A program made the translations under genes and the position numbers. 36,683 nt of DNA from Gammaproteobacteria bacterium (GTDB lineage Bacteria; Pseudomonadota; Gammaproteobacteria; Pseudomonadales; Litorivicinaceae): NCBI GenBank assembly GCA_002731015.1, contig PBZM01000049.1, forward strand, positions 1 through 36,683. Reading direction: 5' to 3'. Below, piece after piece: positions 30,742-36,683 of the stretch. Numbering within the stretch: the stretch's first letter is position 1; each line of letters opens with the position of its first letter. Under the pieces are notes generated by a model. It searched no databases and was not told where the DNA came from. It worked only from the letters and a program-made list of their open reading frames with translations.

Positions 30742-31066
30742 GCCAATAAACGAGATAGAGAGAAAACATCCCCGTGACTAGAGTAGGGCCAGTGCGCTTT
30801 GTGGCAAAGAATGCGAAGGCCGCCAGAATTGCAGCGATTGGTTTAGGGTCGACGGCTACCTGTCCGAATTCTTGAACAAGTCCTGAGTCTCCCTTGAAGA
30901 TACTTGGGACAATGAGAGAGCAAAGCACCGCAGGAGGCACAAACTCTAATGCCGTGATCAGCCACGGCGGAAGTGTAAAGTAGGTTTGGCCCTCGATAAA
31001 AGAGCTTTTGAGGCCTAGCGTTACTATCCCTGCCAGCCCTACGACAAATAAGAAATCGAGCGTCAT
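30731..31066 (-). CDS. azlD: AzlD family protein (branched-chain amino acid export)
   Basis: 111 aa, four TM; directly after azlC with 4-bp overlap; ALEFVPPAVLCSLIVPSI. Confidence 0.88.
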   Translation of the reverse strand: MTLDFLFVVGLAGIVTLGLKSSFIEGQTYFTLPPWLITALEFVPPAVLCSLIVPSIFKGDSGLVQEFGQVAVDPKPIAAILAAFAFFATKRTGPTLVTGMFSLYLVYWLQL

Positions 31067-31785
31067 CGGATCACTCTCTGGTAAAGAACTCCAAAACAGA
31101 CTCCCGAAATAGCGCCAAGAATTAGGCCCAAACTATAGGGCAGATCTAACCCCACGAAGGACACTAAAGTGCCTGAGATTGCGGTCACTCGATGAGCCAT
31201 TGTTTTCAAGGTTTGGAGTGCTAGTGTCAAAAACGTCAAAGGGATCATAAATTCTAGTGACCAAAACACAGGGATAATTTGACCGGCAAAAGCGCCAGCA
31301 AGAGTACATGCTTGCCAGAGTCCCCACAGTAGCACAGTGCCTCCGGCGTAATAAGCTATGCGCTCCTCCAATCCCCATTCATAAGTTTGGTAGTCACGGT
31401 AGCAAATGGGATAAATTTGATCACTCAAGCCATACCCCGCCAGTAATCTTATAAACCGATTCGCGTCCGCTAAATGAGGCGCTATCGAGGCGCTATATAG
31501 AACGTAGCGAAGATTGATTGCGGTGACCGTCAGCAAGATGACCCAAATAGACGCGTGTTCATTCATCAGCTGGTATGTCGCTAGCTGAGCTGCTCCTGCG
31601 AACATGAAGAGGGAGCCAAGCCAAGAATCTATCCAAGTAAATCCCAACGCTATAGGAGTAAAACCAGTAACAATCCCAAAGGGAACGATTCCTGGTAAAA
31701 ATGGAAGCATTGCTCGCATCCCCTTGACGAAGGGAGGCGTAAGCCGCCTAGATTGCTTTTGATTCATGCTGGGACGATACAGCAA
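31063..31785 (-). CDS. azlC: AzlC family branched-chain amino acid exporter
   Basis: 240 aa; GMRAMLPFLPGIVPFGIVTGF, FAGAAQLATYQLM, NLRYVLYSASIAPHL. Confidence 0.93.
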   Translation of the reverse strand: MLYRPSMNQKQSRRLTPPFVKGMRAMLPFLPGIVPFGIVTGFTPIALGFTWIDSWLGSLFMFAGAAQLATYQLMNEHASIWVILLTVTAINLRYVLYSASIAPHLADANRFIRLLAGYGLSDQIYPICYRDYQTYEWGLEERIAYYAGGTVLLWGLWQACTLAGAFAGQIIPVFWSLEFMIPLTFLTLALQTLKTMAHRVTAISGTLVSFVGLDLPYSLGLILGAISGVCFGVLYQRVIR

Positions 31786-31833
31786 GTTGAAAAAAAACGC
31801 AGAAAATCGGTAAGGGTTTGATAAATATGGTGC

Positions 31834-31848
31834 CCACAGCGCCTGTGG
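31834..31848. other. Short hairpin CCACAG-CGC-CTGTGG overlapping a DnaA-box-like 9-mer (TGTGGATAA, 31844-31852)
   Basis: Seen directly upstream of azlC. Confidence 0.4.
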
Positions 31849-31933
31849 ATAACTATGGGGATTTATTTTTTGTCACCACGCTAGGTGTCTGATACACATG
31901 CTTTCGCCGGATCATCTAAAATTTAAACAAATA

Positions 31934-31985
31934 TTGCATTGACATTAATATTGAAAAAATTCAATGGGTTAATAAAAAATTGCAA
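31934..31985. repeat. AT-rich nested inverted repeat (cruciform-like)
   Basis: TTGCA-ttgac-ATTAA-t-ATTGAA-aaaa-TTCAAT-ggg-TTAAT-aaaaaat-TGCAA; three nested arm pairs in register. Confidence 0.55.
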
Positions 31986-32024
31986 ATAATCATGTGTTTC
32001 TGTATAGGTATTTGAACGTACGGG

Positions 32025-32074
32025 GCGCAATCAAAGTTATTCCGGAGGGTAACACTTGATTGTGGATATTGCGC
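32025..32074. other. Two mutually exclusive inverted repeats: GCGCAAT/ATTGCGC and CAATCAA-a-GTTA/TAAC-ac-TTGATTG
   Basis: Arms 32025-32031 with 32068-32074; arms 32028-32039 with 32050-32062; loop TTCCGGAGGG. Confidence 0.5.
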
Positions 32075-32381
32075 ACAGGTTTGGTGCGTTTAGGTTATCG
32101 AATAAAAATGCCTCGAAAACGTTCTAAACTATCGGTCCGATCAGTGCTGTGCGCCTAACCGGCTTGACTTCTCTTGACATGACGATGCTTTTTTGGAAAC
32201 AAGTCACGCTTCAGTGGTTTATTTGGCTACATCAGGGACCTGCCAAACATGCATATGTGAAACCATGTCGCTGTCTGACGGATCCTAACGAGCCCAGCAA
32301 GTTTGATAATTATATTTTGTGTTTGGTTTGTCGCGTCCGACACAAAAGGGTCAGCCATCGGATGGGGACAATGACTTGTAG

Positions 32382-33410
32382 CTATCGGGTATTTACTGGC
32401 CTTTCTGGACCTAGCAGAATGGCTAACCACTGGTATTTGGGAGACTCTTCGGAAGCTAATTTAGCTGTCATAGTGAGCGGAATAGCCAGTAGGATACCTA
32501 CGATTCCAAGTAACCAGCCCCAGAAAACAAGGGACAGGAAAACAACCATTGGTGAAAGTCCGAGGCCCTGACCCTGCAGGCGGGGCTCGATAATTTGACC
32601 GAGACCAATGTTGACGCCGAGATATACAAGGGTTGTGAGGCCAGCTGAACCCAAGCCAAATTCAAGGAAGGCTAAGATCACTGCTGGGACGCCTGCTAAG
32701 ATTGAGCCGAGAGTTGGAATGTAGTTTAGAAGGAACGCCAAGAGGCCCAAAACAAACGGGAAATCCACCCCTTCCGATAGAAGAAATCCAGTAACGGCTA
32801 CCCCTGTTATCAAACCTATGAGCGTTTTTATCAGCAAATATTGGTTTAAGTGTCCCATAAATTGTGTGAACGCAACAAATGGCTCATGTTCTCCTCGTTC
32901 AAACGCAACACGAACTTTTCCTGGCATCGATGCGGCTTCCATTAAAATGAAGACAACAATCAATAGAATGAGGAAACCATTGGTCAGGAGAGCGCCCAGC
33001 GCAGTCAACAGATTCGATAGAAGCGTAAAGACACCCGATGTGTTCAGGGTTTGTCGTAGCTGGGTCGCATCGATGGGGACGTTGTAGCTGGCAGCGATAA
33101 CCCAAAAAGATTCAAGTTGGTCATTCAGGCGAGCTTCATAAACAGGTGCCGCCGCACTAAAAGCGTTTACTGATCCCCCAACAACGGCACTTAATCCAGC
33201 GACGATAGATAGAAGAAGAACCAATACGATTATTACCGAGACGACATTTGGGACACCGCGGTTCTTGAGACCGATCGATAGTGGAGCTGAGATTAGCGCT
33301 ACGAATAAAGCGACCAGTAAGGTCACGATGATTGCGCTAGCCGACTTAATGCCTGCTATGACCACCACGAAAGCGGCTAGATTAAAAAGCCAACGTTCCC
33401 CAGAGTTCAA
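32382..33410 (-). CDS. AI-2E family transporter (PerM/YdiK-like)
   Basis: 342 aa polytopic membrane protein; LLNYIPTLGSILAGVPAVILA, GQIIEPRLQGQGLGLSPMVVFLSLVFWGWLLGIVGILLAIPLT. Confidence 0.94.
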   Translation of the reverse strand: MNSGERWLFNLAAFVVVIAGIKSASAIIVTLLVALFVALISAPLSIGLKNRGVPNVVSVIIVLVLLLSIVAGLSAVVGGSVNAFSAAAPVYEARLNDQLESFWVIAASYNVPIDATQLRQTLNTSGVFTLLSNLLTALGALLTNGFLILLIVVFILMEAASMPGKVRVAFERGEHEPFVAFTQFMGHLNQYLLIKTLIGLITGVAVTGFLLSEGVDFPFVLGLLAFLLNYIPTLGSILAGVPAVILAFLEFGLGSAGLTTLVYLGVNIGLGQIIEPRLQGQGLGLSPMVVFLSLVFWGWLLGIVGILLAIPLTMTAKLASEESPKYQWLAILLGPERPVNTR

Positions 33411-33513
33411 TCGATTCCCTCATCAATAGATATCTAATATAGATTCTAACAAAGAAGGCCGATAGAGGTACCGAGTAATTGGACGAACTTGTGTTTTCGA
33501 TAATGTTAGAGCC

Positions 33514-33627
33514 ATGTTTGGCCTCTTCATGGGCGGATTATCTGCGGATTTCATGAGAATATGGGGAGTGGCTATGCTATACCAAAGTCTGTCGACGCTT
33601 TACTTTTCGATCGGCCCCGCCAAATAA
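33514..33627 (+). CDS. Possible 37-aa hydrophobic small ORF
   Basis: Manual translation MFGLFMGGLSADFMRIWGVAMLYQSLSTLYFSIGPAK*; below ORF-track cut-off; no convincing Shine-Dalgarno. Confidence 0.15.
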   Translation: MFGLFMGGLSADFMRIWGVAMLYQSLSTLYFSIGPAK

Positions 33628-33632
33628 ATAAC

Positions 33633-34313
33633 TCACCACCCTAGATAAATGCCAATAATTCCGTAGGTGAAGCTGAGTATTAGTAGCGAGAAAATGAAGC
33701 CTCTTATAAATATGACGCGGGAAAAAGCGTGTGGATCACCAGGCTCCTGGTCAAACGCGTGTTTCCTGCCGGTAAGCATTCCTCGGATAAGCGGCTCCTT
33801 CATTACGATGACGTGCCAAGTAATGGCAATGAGGTGGACAGCGACAACAACGAGCAAAAGATCGCTTAAGATGGGGTGAACAGTACCTGCAAAACTCACC
33901 ATGGCCGCTGGTAATAATGGCGCAAAAGGTCCATCAAATAAGATATCGTCCGACGACGACATACCGGTTAACGCGGTCAGCAGTATAAGCGTCAAAAAAA
34001 CATAAACTGCTACTCCGCCAATCGCGGAGTGACCCGGAACCTCCTCGGATTGCCGTGTAAGGATCCTTTTAAAACTTTTTGTTACGAGCCTAGGGTTTGG
34101 AGGTGGGAAGCTTGAAAATTGCGCATATTTTGGACCAATAAAACCCCAGAGGATCCGGAAAATAACCCATCCCGCAAGCAATGTCCCGACCGTGGCATGT
34201 GCATCGATGTATTCCGCATCTCCGCCAGAGATTTGCTGGAAAAAAAAACCTATAACAATCAACCAATGGCCGAGCCTTATCCAGATATCCCAAACAGGGA
34301 TCGTCTCTCGCAT
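33633..34313 (-). CDS. Cytochrome b561-like / cytochrome b/b6 domain membrane protein
   Basis: 226 aa; VWDIWIRLGHWLIVIGFFFQ, DAHATVGTLLAGWVIFRILWGFIGPKYAQF, VVAVHLIAITWHVIVMKEPLIRGMLTGRK. Confidence 0.9.
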   Translation of the reverse strand: MRETIPVWDIWIRLGHWLIVIGFFFQQISGGDAEYIDAHATVGTLLAGWVIFRILWGFIGPKYAQFSSFPPPNPRLVTKSFKRILTRQSEEVPGHSAIGGVAVYVFLTLILLTALTGMSSSDDILFDGPFAPLLPAAMVSFAGTVHPILSDLLLVVVAVHLIAITWHVIVMKEPLIRGMLTGRKHAFDQEPGDPHAFSRVIFIRGFIFSLLILSFTYGIIGIYLGW

Positions 34314-34625
34314 CTTCTATCCGCAACAGATTTGACTAGCAAATAAATAATAACCTCATTACGCTAAAGTTAAAGAAAGCTTTAAGCTCGGCCTGAAACG
34401 CATAGTTTGCTGTTCCTCAAATTCGTCGTGCTCGAGTGTCACGCGTCACAAACTGTAATTAACTGACAAAATATTGTAGGACAAGGAGCCCAACATTTTT
34501 CTCCAAGAATTCAGTTATCGGGTAAATTTTGTGTCATTCTTGATAACGCAGTATGGAAACGCGCAGCAGCGAATTGGAACAGTCGCGTTTCATGGATGAA
34601 AATTTTCAACGGATTGAGGTGGGAT

Positions 34626-34820
34626 ATGCTTGTACTGACACGACGCGTGGATGAATCGATTCGTATCGGTGATGACATCCGTATCACCGTGGTAAAAATC
34701 AAAGGAACGCAGCAGATTTGCGTTGGGGTTGACGCTCCTCGAGACGTACCGGTGCTTAGAGAGGAGCTACTAATCGATCGCAGCGAGCTTGTCGACGAGT
34801 CAGAGTCTTCAAACTCGTAA
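34626..34820 (+). CDS. csrA: Carbon storage regulator CsrA/RsmA
   Basis: [48 protein letters not shown]; start at 34626, ORF-track start 34596 is upstream. Confidence 0.97.
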   Translation: MLVLTRRVDESIRIGDDIRITVVKIKGTQQICVGVDAPRDVPVLREELLIDRSELVDESESSNS

Positions 34821-34836
34821 ATCAGATCATACATAT

Positions 34837-34885
34837 GCTAACGATTCCCGTATCCTAACAGTCTTTGTGATACGCGGGCGTTAGC
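34837..34885 (+). promoter_or_regulatory. Stem-loop between csrA and alkB, ending at the alkB GTG start
   Basis: GCTAACG...CGTTAGC (7 bp) and CGTATC...GATACG (6 bp) separated by a small internal loop; ends one base before GTG 34886. Confidence 0.5.
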
Positions 34886-35500
34886 GTGCAATCAAGAAAT
34901 ACAGTTATTATCCGACCTGGTCTGTCTGTTTTGTTTATACCTAATTGGTTGTCAGGACAAGAAAGTGACGATTTAGCGCTCGAGTTGCTTAATGTTCTTG
35001 ATTGGTCTCAGGGCGCAATTCGTCTGTTCGGTCGGAAAATTGACGAGCCTCGAATCACTTCTTGGTGCGGAGATGCACCTTACACTTACTCAAACCGTAT
35101 ACTACGGCCGAAACCTTGGCCGATAGATTTAGCCAACATTCGAGATGCATTGCATTACCTGTTAGCTCACCACGAGATTCAGACGCAACGTGGTTTGAAC
35201 CACTGTTTATTGAATTACTATCGGTCAGGTACCGACTCCATGGGTTGGCACCGGGATAATGAACCAGAGCTTGGTAGGCATCCTGTCGTTGCCTCATTGT
35301 CCTTAGGTGAGCCGCGTCGATTTCGTCTGAAGTCTAGGATTAGTAAAGCGATATCTCCGCTTACCTTTGATTTAGGAAATGGTGATCTGTTAGTCATGTA
35401 CGGAACGACACAAGTCTATTGGGAGCACGCGTTGGTAAAGACTAAAAAAATAGTTGGTGGAAGGATGAATCTTACTTTTCGTTCAATCGGTGTTTCGTGA
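34886..35500 (+). CDS. alkB: Alpha-ketoglutarate-dependent dioxygenase AlkB family
   Basis: 204 aa; ITSWCGDAPYTYSNR, NHCLLNYYRSGTDSMGWHRDNEPELG, ASLSLGEPRRFRL, GDLLVMYGTTQVYWEHAL. Confidence 0.94.
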   Translation: MQSRNTVIIRPGLSVLFIPNWLSGQESDDLALELLNVLDWSQGAIRLFGRKIDEPRITSWCGDAPYTYSNRILRPKPWPIDLANIRDALHYLLAHHEIQTQRGLNHCLLNYYRSGTDSMGWHRDNEPELGRHPVVASLSLGEPRRFRLKSRISKAISPLTFDLGNGDLLVMYGTTQVYWEHALVKTKKIVGGRMNLTFRSIGVS

Positions 35501-36201
35501 GTCGTCATATTTTGTGCGTGTTACATCAGGCGCACTCCACTACGGGGCAGGTCGGAGTCGCCTTAAGACAACTTGGCCACCGGATTAAGGTAGTGCGTCC
35601 TCTTGTTGGCCAAAGTATGCCGCGACAGATTCGTCGGTTCGATGGAATGATTGTATTCGGCGGGCCTATGAGCGCTAACGATGACCATTTACCTGGTATT
35701 TGCAAAGAGCTCCACACTATTGAGCGATGGATGCACATGGATCGGCCGGTGTGGGGGATCTGTCTAGGGGCTCAACTAATGGCTCGAGTTCTTGGATCAG
35801 AGGTATATAGCCATCCTGAAAATCAGGTCGAGGTTGGTTGGTATCCGATTAATCCAGTGGGCCAGGGTAGGCGAATCTTCGGCACCCTAACACACGTTTA
35901 CCAGTGGCACAGGGAAGGGTTTGAGTTACCAGATAACGCTGTGCGGCTGGCATTTGGTGGGGCGATGGGGCCTTTCCGAGAGCAAGCTTATATGGCTGGC
36001 CGACATGCTTTTGCGACACAGTTTCATCCAGAAATGTACCTAAAAATGATGGATACTTGGTTAGCACGCGCCGGGCATATGACCGAATTACCGGGTGCAA
36101 TGCGGATCGATAGTCATCGAAGCGGATTAGTCAGATATTACCAAAAGCAGTCGTTATGGCTTAAACGGACGCTAAATTTTTGGGTACATTCGATACTTTG
36201 A
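35497..36201 (+). CDS. Class I glutamine amidotransferase domain protein (GMP synthase-like)
   Basis: 234 aa; DGMIVFGGPMSANDD, PVWGICLGAQLMARVLGSEVY, FATQFHPEM; 4-bp overlap with alkB. Confidence 0.92.
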   Translation: MSRHILCVLHQAHSTTGQVGVALRQLGHRIKVVRPLVGQSMPRQIRRFDGMIVFGGPMSANDDHLPGICKELHTIERWMHMDRPVWGICLGAQLMARVLGSEVYSHPENQVEVGWYPINPVGQGRRIFGTLTHVYQWHREGFELPDNAVRLAFGGAMGPFREQAYMAGRHAFATQFHPEMYLKMMDTWLARAGHMTELPGAMRIDSHRSGLVRYYQKQSLWLKRTLNFWVHSIL

Positions 36202-36216
36202 AGCGAAGCGACCAAA

Positions 36217-36246
36217 GATTCTAGTGTATAGGTCGATACTAGAATC
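36217..36246. terminator. Inverted repeat GATTCTAGT-12nt-ACTAGAATC after amidotransferase gene
   Basis: Perfect 9-bp arms 16 nt after the stop codon; lacks a clear U-tract. Confidence 0.4.
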
Positions 36247-36283
36247 AAGACAAGCAAGAGTTCAATTAAGGAATTTGACTTCC

Positions 36284-36683
36284 ATGCACGGGTTACTGCT
36301 TATCACAGCAATACTTACGACAGCATTTTTGGTTTTTGGTTTATATCAGTTGAATCAAAGAGTCTTACGAATCGAGGATAAGAAGCGCCAAGTGGCATCT
36401 TCCAAAGTAGTCGATGAGCGTATTTTAAAAAAAAGCACTCCTGATTCTAGTGATGACATCTTCAATGATCTGGAGGGTGAAGACTTGTTTCACGCTATGG
36501 TCGGTGAGCGGCACCAGGAGATCATCTTTTCGGATGAGGCGAGAAAACGGTTTGAGTTAATTATTCGGAAGCATATTCTTGAGGTGCTGGAGAAGGCCAA
36601 GCAGGGAGAGCTCACTCTTGACTCTGGTTCGAAAATTCGAACCCTCAGAGGGTCAGTTCGCTCTTGGCTTCCACAGGATGTTA
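36284..36683 (+). CDS. N-terminally membrane-anchored protein of unknown function, truncated by window edge
   Basis: Manual translation MHGLLLITAILTTAFLVFGLYQLNQRVLRIEDKKRQ...; AAGGA upstream; open to the last base, hence missing from the ORF track. Confidence 0.65.
   Translation, partial: MHGLLLITAILTTAFLVFGLYQLNQRVLRIEDKKRQVASSKVVDERILKKSTPDSSDDIFNDLEGEDLFHAMVGERHQEIIFSDEARKRFELIIRKHILEVLEKAKQGELTLDSGSKIRTLRGSVRSWLPQDV

Noticed and set aside
31786-32381. Chromosomal replication origin
   Set aside because: Only one perfect and one near DnaA box, and no dnaA/dnaN/mnmG/parAB context
32149-32571. 140-aa plus-strand ORF
   Set aside because: Half antisense to the AI-2E transporter, no recognisable domain, no clear SD; treated as spurious
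34511-34834. 107-aa minus-strand ORF across csrA
   Set aside because: Antisense to csrA, Ser-rich shadow ORF
36217-36450. GATTCTAGTG occurring both in the 36217 hairpin and near 36440
   Set aside because: Second copy is inside a coding sequence and only 10 bp long; likely coincidence
1-36683. CRISPR array, tRNA, rRNA, transposon or prophage
   Set aside because: Looked for regularly spaced repeats, tRNA cloverleaf patterns (especially after csrA, where some gammaproteobacteria carry tRNAs), transposase and phage motifs by eye; none found, though without a search tool this is not exhaustive

Overview
Chromosomal segment that looks like a (probably marine) gammaproteobacterium. The taxonomic guess rests on csiV-mfd, alaS-lysC, csrA and the caa3-type cox locus. 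Almost all of it is housekeeping or metabolic. In order: a partial L,D-transpeptidase, an MscS channel, csiV and mfd (minus), pdxB, an NTF2-like protein (minus), a sahR-like/metF/metH operon (minus), an acyl-CoA hydratase/hydrolase plus a hydroxyisobutyrate-dehydrogenase-like gene, recX, alaS, lysC, tcdA, a DUF4198-like/HupE-UreJ divergent pair, a cytochrome c oxidase locus (DUF2970, coxB, coxA, cox11, coxC, DUF2909, SURF1, small protein, ctaA, ctaB), azlD/azlC (minus), an AI-2E family transporter (minus), a cytochrome b561-like protein (minus), csrA, alkB, a class I glutamine amidotransferase, and a truncated N-terminally anchored unknown protein. I found no CRISPR array, transposon, prophage, tRNA or rRNA, and no clear new multi-gene system. 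The signals most worth follow-up are non-coding: (i) a perfect 16-bp palindrome in the sahR-like divergent promoter; (ii) two inverted-repeat-rich intergenic regions on either side of azlDC that share a hairpin motif; (iii) a GGA-rich csrA leader and a hairpin abutting the alkB start; (iv) an inverted repeat in the alaS leader. Gene-order observations (recX without recA, csrA detached from alaS-lysC, a 98-bp mscS/csiV overlap, a possible rhomboid remnant missed by the ORF track) are also listed.
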